NCBI GenBank assembly: GCA_050260275.1
Contig: JBLNBX010000229.1
Location: 1-17,384 of the forward strand
Length of the DNA stretch: 17,384 nucleotides
Direction: 5' to 3'
Source of the DNA: DATMXS01 sp050260275
Lineage (GTDB): Bacteria > Acidobacteriota > Terriglobia > Bryobacterales > Bryobacteraceae
Numbering within the stretch: the first letter of the stretch is position 1; the number at the start of each line of letters is the position of its first letter. A model generated the notes under the pieces. That model saw only the letters and a list, made by a program, of their open reading frames with translations. It was not told where the DNA came from and ran no database searches. Positions 7,258 to 15,299 of this stretch are shown here, piece by piece. A program made the position numbers and the translations under genes.

Positions 7258-10140
7258 ATGTTTGACGCAATCCTCGCCAAGATCTTCGGAACCAAGAACG
7301 AGCGCCAGATCAAGGCGATTCTCCCGATCGTCCAGGCCATCAATGCGCTCGAGCCCGCCATCCAGAAGCTTTCGGACGCGGAACTCGCCCACAAGACAGT
7401 CGAGTTCCGGGAAAAGCTCGCCCAAGGCGCAACGCTTGATGACCTCCTTCCCGAGGCCTTCGCCGTGGTCCGCGAGGCCGCCCGCCGAACGCTCAACATG
7501 CGCCATTTTGACGTTCAGTTGATCGGCGGCTACGTTCTGCACTGCGGCAAGATCGCGGAGATGAAGACCGGTGAGGGAAAGACGCTGGTCGCCACGCTCC
7601 CGGTGTACCTGAACGCCCTGGAGGGCAAGGGCGTACACGTGGTCACCGTCAACGACTACCTGGCCAAGCGTGACGCGGAGTGGATGGGGCGTATTTACAC
7701 CTTCCTCGGCCTCACGGTGGGCACCATCGTCCACGAGCTGGACGACAACGAGCGCAAGGATGCGTACAACTGCGACGTAACCTACGGCACGAACAACGAG
7801 TTCGGCTTCGACTACCTCCGCGACAACATGAAGTTCCGGCTGGAGGATTGCGTCCAGCGCGGCCACCATTACGCCATCGTCGACGAGGTGGACTCGATCC
7901 TGATCGACGAAGCCCGCACGCCGCTCATCATCTCCGGCGCAAGCGAGGAGTCCACGGACAAGTACGTCCGCGTCAACCGCATCATTCCAAAGCTGATACG
8001 CGGTGAGGTGATCGAAGGCAAGGAACCCGGCGAGAAGTACTACACGGGCGACTACACGGTAGACGAGAAGCACCGTAACGTCGCGCTCACGGAGGAGGGC
8101 TGGGACAAAGTGGCCCGGCTGCTGAACCTCCCGAGCCTGTGGGACATCGAGCACATGGAGTGGAAACACCATGTGGAGCAGGCACTTAAGGCTCATGTGC
8201 TCTTCCAGCGCGACAGAGATTACCTGGTCAAAGACGGCGAAGTAGTCATCGTGGACGAGTTCACCGGCCGCGTGATGCCCGGCCGGCGTTGGAGCGACGG
8301 CCTGCACCAGGCTATCGAGGCCAAGGAAAACGTGAGGGTGCAGCGCGAGAACCAGACGCTCGCAACCATCACATTCCAGAACTACTTCCGCATGTACAAG
8401 AAGCTGGCCGGCATGACCGGTACGGCCGTGACGGAAGCTGCCGAGTTCGACAAGACCTACAAGCTCGATGTGGTCGAGATTCCCACGAATCGCCCGCTGA
8501 TCCGCATTGAGTATCCGGACATCGTCTATCGCACCGAGGCCGAAAAGTTCCGCAACGCCGCCAAGGAAATCAAGAACTTACAGGAGAAGGGCCAGCCGGT
8601 GCTGGTGGGCACCATCTCCGTGGAGAAGTCCGAGAAGCTCTCCGCCATCCTGAAGCGCATGGGCGTGAAGCACGAGGTGCTGAACGCCAAGAACCATGAG
8701 CGCGAGGCCTTCATCGTGGCGCAGGCCGGGCGGAAGGGCGCGGTTACGGTCTCGACCAACATGGCTGGCCGCGGAACCGACATCCTGCTCGGCGGCAATC
8801 CCGAGTTCATGGCCAGGGAGGCCTGCCTGAAGGAGCGGATTGCCGAGTCGGTCCCCAAGGGCCAGGAACAGTACGTCGCCGACGCCAACTACCATTATTT
8901 CCAACATCTTGGCCAGTTCTATCGCGTGCCGCGCGCCCGTTGGGACGAGGTGTTCGCCAAGTTCAAGGCGGAGACGGACGCGGAACACGACGTCGTAGCC
9001 GCACTGGGCGGCCTGCACATCGTGGGCACTGAGCGGCACGAGTCGCGCCGCATCGATAACCAGCTCCGCGGCCGCGCGGGACGCCAGGGCGACCCCGGCA
9101 GCTCGCGGTTCTTCCTCTCGCTTCAGGACGACCTGCTTCGCGTCTTCGGCGGCGAGAAGATGCAGAATCTCATGCTGCGGCTCGGCATGGAAGAGGACGT
9201 GCCGATCGAATCGGGGCTGATCACGCGTCGGATCGCGGCGGCGCAGAAAGCCGTCGAGGCGCAGCATTTCGCGGCCCGCAAACACCTGCTCGAGTACGAC
9301 GATGTGATGAACAAGCAGCGCGAAGCCATTTACGGCTGGCGCCGCAAGTTGCTCGAGAGACAGGACCAGCGCGAGCGCATTCTCGAGATGGTCCGCGGCA
9401 TCGTCACCGAGTTCGTCAACGTGCGGTGCCCGGAGCGGATGCATCCGAGCGAATGGGACCTGACGGGCCTACAGACCGACGTTAACAGCCAGTTCGGACT
9501 GCGGGTGAACACCGCCGAACTCGCCGAGTTGTCGCGCGAAGAGATCATAGACGCGATCTGCGAGCAACTCGAGAAGAAGTACGAGCAGAAGGAGCAGACT
9601 ATCGGCGCGGAGGCCCTTCGTGAGGCCGAGCGCATGATCATGCTGCACGTCATCGACACGCAGTGGAAAGATCACCTGCTGTCGATGGACCACCTCAAGG
9701 AAGGCATCGGGCTGCGCGGATACGGCCAGAAGGACCCGCTGGTGGAGTACAAGAAGGAGTCCTTCATGCTTTTCCAGGAGATGATGGACCGCATAGAGGA
9801 CGAAACCACGCGGTACCTGTTCTTCCTGGAGGGCGTCGAGGCGCCGCCATCCCGGTTCGGCGAAGAGGGCGAAGGCCCGGGCATCCCCGAGGAGCCGGAA
9901 CCGCAGCCGGTGGTCAGCGGCATCCATGCGGCGCAGAGAGCCGCGGCGCAGCAATCGATAGACGATTTCACGCGCAATATCCAGCGGAAGAAGGTCCGTG
10001 AGATGGCCGAGTTGCAGATGATTGGCGGCGATGCGGGATCCGGGATAGGCAAGACGGTCATCAAAGGCGCTAAGGTCGGGCGGAACGATCCATGCCCGTG
10101 CGGGAGCGGAAAGAAGTACAAGAAATGCTGCGGAGCCTGA
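7258..10140 (+). CDS. secA: SecA preprotein translocase ATPase
   Basis: SecA is the cytoplasmic ATPase that pushes unfolded preproteins through SecYEG. The 960-residue product is complete, somewhat longer than the roughly 900 of E. coli. It shows the N-terminal opening (FGTKNERQIK), Walker A MKTGEGKT at 102-109, NDYLAKRDAEWM, DEVDSILIDEARTPLI starting at 209, GMTGTAVTEAAEF, STNMAGRGTDILLGGNPE, QLRGRAGRQGDPGSSRF, and WKDHLLSMDHLKEGIGLRGY in the scaffold region. The C-terminal zinc-binding tail has C946, C948, C957 and C958 in NDPCPCGSGKKYKKCC, the site that contacts SecB and phospholipid. A charged, Pro/Glu-rich linker precedes it. Part of the extra length is an insert (about residues 528-580) before GGLHIVGTERHESRR. 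Two genes overlap or follow it closely. Confidence 0.99.
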   Translation: MFDAILAKIFGTKNERQIKAILPIVQAINALEPAIQKLSDAELAHKTVEFREKLAQGATLDDLLPEAFAVVREAARRTLNMRHFDVQLIGGYVLHCGKIAEMKTGEGKTLVATLPVYLNALEGKGVHVVTVNDYLAKRDAEWMGRIYTFLGLTVGTIVHELDDNERKDAYNCDVTYGTNNEFGFDYLRDNMKFRLEDCVQRGHHYAIVDEVDSILIDEARTPLIISGASEESTDKYVRVNRIIPKLIRGEVIEGKEPGEKYYTGDYTVDEKHRNVALTEEGWDKVARLLNLPSLWDIEHMEWKHHVEQALKAHVLFQRDRDYLVKDGEVVIVDEFTGRVMPGRRWSDGLHQAIEAKENVRVQRENQTLATITFQNYFRMYKKLAGMTGTAVTEAAEFDKTYKLDVVEIPTNRPLIRIEYPDIVYRTEAEKFRNAAKEIKNLQEKGQPVLVGTISVEKSEKLSAILKRMGVKHEVLNAKNHEREAFIVAQAGRKGAVTVSTNMAGRGTDILLGGNPEFMAREACLKERIAESVPKGQEQYVADANYHYFQHLGQFYRVPRARWDEVFAKFKAETDAEHDVVAALGGLHIVGTERHESRRIDNQLRGRAGRQGDPGSSRFFLSLQDDLLRVFGGEKMQNLMLRLGMEEDVPIESGLITRRIAAAQKAVEAQHFAARKHLLEYDDVMNKQREAIYGWRRKLLERQDQRERILEMVRGIVTEFVNVRCPERMHPSEWDLTGLQTDVNSQFGLRVNTAELAELSREEIIDAICEQLEKKYEQKEQTIGAEALREAERMIMLHVIDTQWKDHLLSMDHLKEGIGLRGYGQKDPLVEYKKESFMLFQEMMDRIEDETTRYLFFLEGVEAPPSRFGEEGEGPGIPEEPEPQPVVSGIHAAQRAAAQQSIDDFTRNIQRKKVREMAELQMIGGDAGSGIGKTVIKGAKVGRNDPCPCGSGKKYKKCCGA

Positions 10141-11051
10141 TGATACTCGTGGCGGCGGGCATGGCCGCCGCGTCCGCGCCGAACACTGCGGTGTGGCCGG
10201 ACGAAGCCCCTGGATATAAGAAGATTGCCTCACGGCCGGCGCAGCCGCCGGAGCAGGAGATCTTCAAGGAGTTCGGATTCGAGGCCGGCGAGCAGGCCAC
10301 CTTCAGCACGGCGTCTGGCCGCGTCACCGCGACGGCCTACCGTTTCACCGACAGCACCGGTGCGTTCGGCGCATACGAACTGCTGCGGGCCTCCAGCCCG
10401 AAGGAGACGGTTCAGGCGGGCAATTACGTCATCCGTTTCTCGGGAGCCCCGGATGCGAAGCTCGCGGAGGCGCTCGCTGCCCAGCCGGGCACGGACCACA
10501 GGCCGCTGCCGACGCTGACGAGTTACCTGCCCGAGGCTGGCCTCGCGCCCGGCTCGGAACGGTTTCTGCTCGGTCCGGCGGGACTGGCGCGATTCGTTCC
10601 CAATGTTCCAGCCGAGGCGGCGGCGTTCCAGTACGGCACCGAGGTCGCCGTGGCGCGATACAACCTGCCGAATGGAGCGGTGAACCTGGCGCTGTTCTCC
10701 TATCCGAATCCGCAGATAGCGTTGCAGCAGTTTGAGGTATTCCAGAAGATTCCCGGAGCGATGGCCAAGCGCACCGGTCCGCTCGTAGCGCTATTGCTGG
10801 CGCCTCCGGACCCGGACCAGGCGGAGCGCCTGCTCGCGGCGGTCAACTATAGAGCCGAGGTCACCTGGAACCAGAAGCCGCCGGACCCGAAGGACGATGT
10901 CGCGGACGTGCTGATCACGATCATTCTTCTCACTGCGCTGATCATGTCTTTGTTCATAGCGGCCGGCGTCGTCGTCGGGCTCCTTCGCAGATGGTACACC
11001 GCGACCGACACGAGCGACCCGATGATCATGCTGCACCTCGAAGACAAGTAG
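10125..11051 (+). CDS. Secreted, C-terminally membrane-anchored protein, DUF6599-like (copy 1)
   Basis: The function is unknown. The product (308 aa) has a signal peptide (MLRSLMILVAAGMAAASA), an exported domain, and one transmembrane helix near the C-terminus (about residues 258-282) followed by basic RR and a short cytoplasmic tail. Motifs are WPDEAPGYKK, TATAYRFTDSTGAFGAYELLR, AGNYVIRF, GSERFLLGP and LALFSYP. The YRF.D..GA..AY pattern matches my memory of DUF6599, a family common in acidobacteria, but this needs a profile search. The next gene is a paralog. The start overlaps secA by 16 bp; ATG at 10140, overlapping the secA stop as TGATG, is an alternative, but it would remove the basic N-region of the signal peptide. 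It is probably translated in coupling with secA. Confidence 0.8.
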   Translation: MLRSLMILVAAGMAAASAPNTAVWPDEAPGYKKIASRPAQPPEQEIFKEFGFEAGEQATFSTASGRVTATAYRFTDSTGAFGAYELLRASSPKETVQAGNYVIRFSGAPDAKLAEALAAQPGTDHRPLPTLTSYLPEAGLAPGSERFLLGPAGLARFVPNVPAEAAAFQYGTEVAVARYNLPNGAVNLALFSYPNPQIALQQFEVFQKIPGAMAKRTGPLVALLLAPPDPDQAERLLAAVNYRAEVTWNQKPPDPKDDVADVLITIILLTALIMSLFIAAGVVVGLLRRWYTATDTSDPMIMLHLEDK

Positions 11052-11055
11052 AGCC

Positions 11056-11970
11056 ATGCTCGCTGCCGCATTGTGTCTTCTCCTTGCTGCCGCGGAGCCG
11101 TTCCGGCCGGCGATCTGGCCGGAGTACCTGGGCGAATGGAAGCGGGTTTCGGCAGAGCCCGTCGAGGTGACCGACGAGGTCTACCTGGATGACTACGGCC
11201 TGCAGGCCGCCGAGCGGGCTGAGTACACGATCGGCGAGCTGCGGATGACCACTACGGGCTATCGTTTCCGCGACGCCATCGCGGGCTACGCCGCGTACCT
11301 CGACCTGCGGCCAGCCGACGCGGTCACGTCGGATTTCGACGACATCGCGGTCAAATCGGGCGAGTCCGTCTTTGTGCTGTTTGGCAACTATGTGTTCCGG
11401 TTCGACGGAGGACTGCCGGCCTATACGGTGTACGAGGAGTTGCTGGCCTACGTGCCGAAACTCGACCTCACCACGATTTCGCAGTTGAAAGACGCGCTGC
11501 CGGAAGGGCACGTGGCCAACTCGGAGCGGTACATCATGGGACCGCTCAGCCTCACGCGATTCTTCCCGCGCGTGCCGCCGTCGGTTGCCGCGTTCCGCCT
11601 GGGCGCGCACGCGATGGTGGCCCGGTATGGGAACGAAGAGCTGGCGGTTTTTTCGTACCCGACGAAGGCCCCGGCATCGGCTCAGTGCGCCCAATTTGAG
11701 AAGCTGCCCGGAGCGTCGGTGCGCTGCGAAGGGCCGTACGTGGCCGTGGTGTTCGACGCCGGCGAAGACGCGAAGCAGGCGCTCGCGGCATTTCGCGAAC
11801 CAGCGCCTCCGGTTTCAAAGCGGCCCCAGCCACCGCCTCCCGGAGCGGGTTACTTTTCGGCTGCCGTCGCGGGAGTGGTGATTGCTGTCGGCCTGGGGAT
11901 CGGGATATGGATGCGGCGGCGGCTGGCGCAGCGCGCGGGCGTGGACCCGGAGATCAGGCTGAAGCTGTAG
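11056..11970 (+). CDS. Secreted, C-terminally membrane-anchored protein, DUF6599-like (copy 2)
   Basis: This 304-residue protein is a diverged tandem paralog of the preceding gene, 4 bp downstream of its stop. It shares WPEYLGEWKR, TTGYRFRDAIAGYAAYLDLR, FGNYVFRF, NSERYIMGP, LTRFFPRVP and LAVFSYP with copy 1, in the same order. It has a short signal peptide (LAAALCLLLAAAEP), a Pro-rich linker (about 247-262), a transmembrane helix at about 264-284, then RRR and the tail DPEIRLKL, which parallels DPMIMLHL in copy 1. Unlike copy 1 it has two extra Cys (in SAQCAQF and SVRCEG), which could form a disulfide outside the cytoplasm. No catalytic motif is evident. The gene converges on mscS. Confidence 0.8.
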   Translation: MLAAALCLLLAAAEPFRPAIWPEYLGEWKRVSAEPVEVTDEVYLDDYGLQAAERAEYTIGELRMTTTGYRFRDAIAGYAAYLDLRPADAVTSDFDDIAVKSGESVFVLFGNYVFRFDGGLPAYTVYEELLAYVPKLDLTTISQLKDALPEGHVANSERYIMGPLSLTRFFPRVPPSVAAFRLGAHAMVARYGNEELAVFSYPTKAPASAQCAQFEKLPGASVRCEGPYVAVVFDAGEDAKQALAAFREPAPPVSKRPQPPPPGAGYFSAAVAGVVIAVGLGIGIWMRRRLAQRAGVDPEIRLKL

Positions 11971-12050
11971 AACTGACCGGCGCGGCGCATGACAGCGCCC
12001 GCCTTACTTGCGGTGCGTGCCGGATCCTGCCCGGCTCCAATCGGATGTGG

Positions 12051-12064
12051 CGGCCGAACGGCCG
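12051..12064 (+). terminator. Possible terminator after the DUF6599-like pair
   Basis: A five- to six-pair GC stem (CGGCC, GAAC loop, GGCCG) is followed on the plus strand by a moderately T-rich stretch (12065-12076). It lies 80 bp past the copy 2 stop, in the convergent gap before mscS. The stem is short, so this is a weak call. The rest of 11971-12129 shows no gene. Confidence 0.3.
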
Positions 12065-12129
12065 TGCGTTATTGTTCGCAGTAGCGGCCCGTCTCCAGAA
12101 TTTCTCCGGACAGGCCTCCGGCGACCCGC

Positions 12130-13101
12130 CTACTTCCCTTCCGCCGCGGACGAGGCCTCTGCGCGCACCTCGGCCAGGACCTCGCGCACGATGGCCTTGA
12201 TCTGCTCCCGGCTGGCCTGGCTCGGCTCCAACGGGAACGGCTTGCTCGCGTCGCCGAAGTACAGCGTACGGTGCGGGAACGGGATCTCGATCCCGAGTTC
12301 GTCGAAGCGCTTCTTGATACGCCGGTTCATCTCGCGCCCGACCATCCACTGCTGCACCGGGGCCGTCTTGATGCGGACCTTTACAATCACCGCCGAGTCC
12401 GCGAAGTTATCGACTCCGAGCACGTCCAAGGGTTCGAGGATATAGGGACCGTATTTCGGATCCCGCATCATCTCGTCAGCGATCTCGCGCAGGACCTGCA
12501 CTACCCGGTCCGTGTCTTCCTGATAGGCCACGCGGATATCGAACACGTAGTAGGAGAACTTGTGCGTCATGTTCGACAGACTGGTGATGGTGCCGTTGGG
12601 GAATATGTGCACCGTGCCATCGAGGCTGCGCAGCACCGTCGTGCGCAGGTTTATCTCCTCCACCAGGCCGCCGGTGCCGTTTATGATCGCAACGTCGTTG
12701 ACGCGAATCTGGTTCTCCAACAGCATGAACAGGCCCGAAATCACGTCGCGCACCAGATTCTGCGCGCCGAAGCCGACCGCCAGTCCGACCACGCCCGCGC
12801 CGGCGAGGATGGGCGCCACGTCGAAGCCGGCCTCCTTGAGCGACATCAGAACGGCGATGCTCCAGATGATGACGACGAGCGTTTTCCTGACTATGTGCCC
12901 GATGGTGTGGCTGCGCTTCTCGAGTTCAGGGTCCGTTTCCATCTGATGGCGCATCATCACGTTTATGAGATGCGACCTCAGCCGCGGCAGCCAGCTTCGC
13001 GCGATTCTCGTCGCGACGAACGCCACCAGCAGAATCAGGGCGATGCGGATGGCGTGATGAAGCAGGGGGTAGAAGCTCTCGATCGTGGGGAGTTTAAGCA
13101 A
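12130..13101 (-). CDS. MscS-family mechanosensitive channel
   Basis: Channels of the MscS family open on membrane tension and release solutes during hypo-osmotic shock. The 323-residue protein has a short three-helix layout: TM1 about 13-35, TM2 about 72-90, and the pore helix TM3 about 95-128. TM3 shows the Gly/Ala-packed GAGVVGLAVGFGAQNLVRDVISG and the MLLENQIRVNDV turn. The beta domain then has DGTVHIFPNGTI. The cytoplasmic vestibule and a charged tail follow. The start must be near TTG 13101: an in-frame stop lies four codons upstream, no ATG or GTG occurs nearby in frame, and the strong AGGAGG (13106-13111) is 4 nt away. The lipoprotein epimerase gene lies upstream on the same strand. 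Confidence 0.92.
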   Translation of the reverse strand: MLKLPTIESFYPLLHHAIRIALILLVAFVATRIARSWLPRLRSHLINVMMRHQMETDPELEKRSHTIGHIVRKTLVVIIWSIAVLMSLKEAGFDVAPILAGAGVVGLAVGFGAQNLVRDVISGLFMLLENQIRVNDVAIINGTGGLVEEINLRTTVLRSLDGTVHIFPNGTITSLSNMTHKFSYYVFDIRVAYQEDTDRVVQVLREIADEMMRDPKYGPYILEPLDVLGVDNFADSAVIVKVRIKTAPVQQWMVGREMNRRIKKRFDELGIEIPFPHRTLYFGDASKPFPLEPSQASREQIKAIVREVLAEVRAEASSAAEGK

Positions 13102-13105
13102 AGCG

Positions 13106-13111
13106 CCTCCT
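13106..13111 (-). promoter_or_regulatory. Strong Shine-Dalgarno AGGAGG deciding the mscS start
   Basis: AGGAGG on the minus strand, 4 nt before TTG 13101, is the strongest ribosome-binding site in the window. It also lies inside an eight-codon reading frame (ATG at 13120, MNLRRRFA, stop at 13094) that overlaps the mscS start and could couple translation. Confidence 0.6.
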
Positions 13112-13146
13112 CAAATTCATGATCCCCGCGAGAGCCGCTGAATGGC

Positions 13147-13194
13147 AACCGGGACGGCGCGCCAGAGTTCCTGCTGGACGCGCCGCCCGCGGTT
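13147..13194. terminator. Long GC-rich stem-loop between galM-like gene and mscS
   Basis: The arms AACC GGG a CGGCGCG CCAG (13147-13165) and CTGG a CGCGCCG CCC gc GGTT (13174-13194) pair nearly perfectly around an eight-base loop, about 18 pairs in all. It starts 10 nt after the epimerase stop. No U-run follows on the minus strand, so it may terminate by another route or protect the upstream mRNA from 3' decay. Confidence 0.5.
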
Positions 13195-13203
13195 TATGAA
13201 AGA

Positions 13204-14358
13204 CTACCGCGCCGAAAACTTGTACACCGTCGTGGTGCGATACTCGGCGCCGGGCTTCAGAATGGTGGAGGGGAAATTCGGCTTGTTTGGCGAATCCGGG
13301 TAGTGCTGCGTCTCGAGGCACAGCGCGCTGCGCTTGGTGTAAACGCGGCCGCCCTTGCCTTTGAGCGTCCCGTCCAGGAAGTTGCCCGTATAGAACTGAA
13401 CGCCGGGCTCGGTGGTGAACACTTCCATCACGCGGCCTGTCTTGGGGTCGTACAACTCGGCTGCTTTGGCCAGCGTACCGCCGCCGGAATCGAGCACGAA
13501 ATTGTGATCGTATCCGCCCGCGAACTTCAGTTGCTCGTCGTCCGCTTCGATGCGCGCGCCGATTTCCGTCGCTGTCGTGAAATCGAACGGAGTGCCCTTC
13601 ACGCTGCGCAGTTCGCCGGTGGGGATGAGACCCTTATCCGTGGGCGTGAACCGGCTGGCGTTCAGCGTCAACTGGTGCCCGAGGATGTCGCCCTCGCCGG
13701 CCAGGTTGAAGTAGGCGTGATTGGTCAGGTTGACCGGCGTAGCCTTGTCCGTCGTGGCAGTGTAGTCAATCCTGAGCGAGTTGTCCGCCGTTACCGTGTA
13801 GACCACAGTGACGGACAGGTTGCCGGGATAGCCCTCTTCCCCATCCTTGCTGGTGTACTTCAGCTCGAGCGCCGGTTCAGTGGGCGAGCCGGCCTCTCGC
13901 GCCTGCCAGACAACCTTGTCGAAGCCCTTCACGCCGCCGTGCAGATGGTTCGGGCCATCGTTCACGGCCAGCTTGTACACCTGACCGTCGAGCGAGAACT
14001 GCCCTTTGGCGATGCGGTTTCCATAGCGGCCCACGATGGCCCCGAAGAACGGGTGGTTGCCCAGGTAGCCGTCCAGGTTCTCGAACCCGAGGATCACGTC
14101 GCCGAACGTTCCGTTGCGGTCGGGCGTTTTGAGCGATACCAGGATCGCGCCATAGTTCGTTATCGACGCCTCGAAGCCATTGGCGTTCGAGAGCGTGTAC
14201 AAATCCACCGGCGTGCCATCCGCCGTTTGTCCGAAAGCCCGCTTGCTCACGCTTGCCTTTCCTCCCTGTTCTTGCGGCGCGGACTGCGGTGCGGAACAAC
14301 CCGACAGTCCGATGATTGCAGCCAGAGCTGCCGCCGCGGCGTAATTGATGGCCTTCAT
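13204..14358 (-). CDS. galM: Lipoprotein aldose 1-epimerase (galactose mutarotase)
   Basis: Aldose 1-epimerase interconverts alpha and beta anomers of sugars such as galactose and glucose. The 384-residue protein carries the family residues: H140 in NHLHGG, H214 in NLTNHAYFNL, and E349 in LCLETQHYPDSPN, plus GAIVGRYGNRIAKGQF and YDHNFVL. It is not cytoplasmic: residues 1-21 form a lipoprotein signal with lipobox LSGC (Cys21), followed by a Ser/Gln/Pro-rich linker. It should sit in the periplasm on a lipid anchor and act on imported sugars. The start is supported by AAGGAG at 14366-14371, 7 nt away. TATGAT at 14421-14426 is a fair -10 box. The CDF-like gene is divergent. Confidence 0.94.
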   Translation of the reverse strand: MKAINYAAAAALAAIIGLSGCSAPQSAPQEQGGKASVSKRAFGQTADGTPVDLYTLSNANGFEASITNYGAILVSLKTPDRNGTFGDVILGFENLDGYLGNHPFFGAIVGRYGNRIAKGQFSLDGQVYKLAVNDGPNHLHGGVKGFDKVVWQAREAGSPTEPALELKYTSKDGEEGYPGNLSVTVVYTVTADNSLRIDYTATTDKATPVNLTNHAYFNLAGEGDILGHQLTLNASRFTPTDKGLIPTGELRSVKGTPFDFTTATEIGARIEADDEQLKFAGGYDHNFVLDSGGGTLAKAAELYDPKTGRVMEVFTTEPGVQFYTGNFLDGTLKGKGGRVYTKRSALCLETQHYPDSPNKPNFPSTILKPGAEYRTTTVYKFSAR

Positions 14359-14420
14359 ATGTGTGCTCCTTGGGGCAGCGCGGCAGTGCCGCCGTGCCGC
14401 CCGAATACCCGAACCTGATC

Positions 14421-14426
14421 ATCATA
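14421..14426 (-). promoter_or_regulatory. -10 box TATGAT upstream of the mutarotase gene
   Basis: On the minus strand TATGAT would start a transcript with a leader of about 55 nt containing AAGGAG at the right distance. This contrasts with the start-proximal boxes of the leaderless candidates. No clear -35 is seen. Confidence 0.4.
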
Positions 14427-14479
14427 GCGATATCCCGGCCGCGCGTCTGCTGGTGGATGGGAGAGACCTGAAAACCGGT

Positions 14480-14485
14480 GACAAT
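14480..14485 (+). promoter_or_regulatory. -10 box GACAAT, 6 nt before the CDF-like GTG
   Basis: GACAAT precedes GTG 14492 by six bases, with TG just before it. No ribosome-binding site lies between, giving the leaderless spacing. It also supports the internal GTG over the first in-frame ATG, which lies at 14345 opposite the mutarotase start. Confidence 0.45.
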
Positions 14486-14491
14486 AGTCTC

Positions 14492-15133
14492 GTGGAGCAT
14501 CGTTCCCGCGCGGTGAGGCGCGGCATCCTGCTCGAGTACGCCACGATAGCCTGGAACAGCCTGGAGGCTGTGATCGCAGTGGGCGCAGGTATTGTTGCAG
14601 GCAGCGTCGCGCTGGTGGGCTTCGGCCTGGACAGCGTCATTGAGGTGAGCTCGGGCGTGATCCTGCTGTGGCGGTTGGGCCGCGACGCAGATGCCGCTCG
14701 CCGCGAGCGCGTCGAGCACCTCGCGCTGCGGCTGGTTGGCGTGTCTTTGCTCGCGCTCGCCGCGTATGTGGGATACGAGGCCGTCGAATCGCTTGTCCGC
14801 CGCGAGGCTCCCGAGGAAAGCCTGCCCGGCATCGTTCTGGCCGTTGCCTCCCTGATAGCCATGCCGCTGCTGGTACGAGCGAAGCGGCGCGTCGCGGCGC
14901 AGTTGTCAAGCAAGGCGATGGCGGCTGACGCGAAGCAGACTGAGTTCTGCATGTACCTCTCGGCTATCCTGCTTGCCGGCCTCGTGCTCAACGCCGCCGC
15001 TGGCTGGTGGTGGGCCGACCCCGCCGCCGGGCTCGTGATGGTTCCGATCATAGGCCGGGAGGGAATCGAGGCCCTGCGCGGCAGATCGTGCGGCTGCGCG
15101 TCGACTGCCTGCGGTTCCGGCGCATGTCACTGA
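14492..15133 (+). CDS. CDF-like (TMEM163-type) cation transporter with Cys-rich tail
   Basis: The 213-residue membrane protein looks like a cation diffusion facilitator without the usual cytoplasmic domain. Helices are about 18-36, 38-57, 74-92, 104-122, 154-170 and 176-188. The metal-site helices are atypical: GFGLDSVIEV (D47 and E51) in place of the usual ADxxHSxxD, and MAADAKQTEFC (D146, E151, C153). This matches the TMEM163-like branch by my recollection. The tail ends with C200-x-C202, C207 and C212-H213, a small metal-ligand cluster. The substrate is probably Zn2+ or another divalent ion, but this is inferred from the family. The GTG at 14492 is chosen by its promoter spacing and because earlier codons encode a non-family, Arg-rich stretch. 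Confidence 0.85.
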   Translation: MEHRSRAVRRGILLEYATIAWNSLEAVIAVGAGIVAGSVALVGFGLDSVIEVSSGVILLWRLGRDADAARRERVEHLALRLVGVSLLALAAYVGYEAVESLVRREAPEESLPGIVLAVASLIAMPLLVRAKRRVAAQLSSKAMAADAKQTEFCMYLSAILLAGLVLNAAAGWWWADPAAGLVMVPIIGREGIEALRGRSCGCASTACGSGACH

Positions 15134-15279
15134 ACCGATCGCCGGTCCGCACCATGTCAGGTGATGGGAGTCGAAAGAACCAGCACGATCACGATGGAAC
15201 TGCGCAAGCCGCAGGTCCTTCGCGGCCTGCCGCCTCCGCGCTGAGCTCCGCGTGCCCGCATCGCGCCGCCGCTGCCCGC

Positions 15280-15285
15280 TATAAT
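15280..15285 (+). promoter_or_regulatory. Perfect -10 box TATAAT upstream of threonine synthase
   Basis: TATAAT lies 14 nt before the ATG at 15300, implying a leader of about 7 nt and no Shine-Dalgarno. It is the best -10 match in the window. No matching -35 is seen. The 15134-15279 stretch otherwise contains no recognisable gene. Confidence 0.55.
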
Positions 15286-15299
15286 CGGTAATTCTTCCC

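Noticed and set aside
7111..8307. Minus-strand open frame of 398 codons opposite the start of secA
   Set aside because: It is the shadow of conserved secA coding sequence and covers the secA promoter; no family match.
12271..13122. Plus-strand open frame opposite mscS
   Set aside because: Antisense shadow: rich in His, Asp and Arg, with no recognisable domain, whereas the minus-strand MscS is certain.
13303..14418. Plus-strand open frame (371 codons) opposite the mutarotase gene
   Set aside because: The minus-strand product has signal peptide, catalytic residues and a ribosome-binding site; the plus-strand frame has none.
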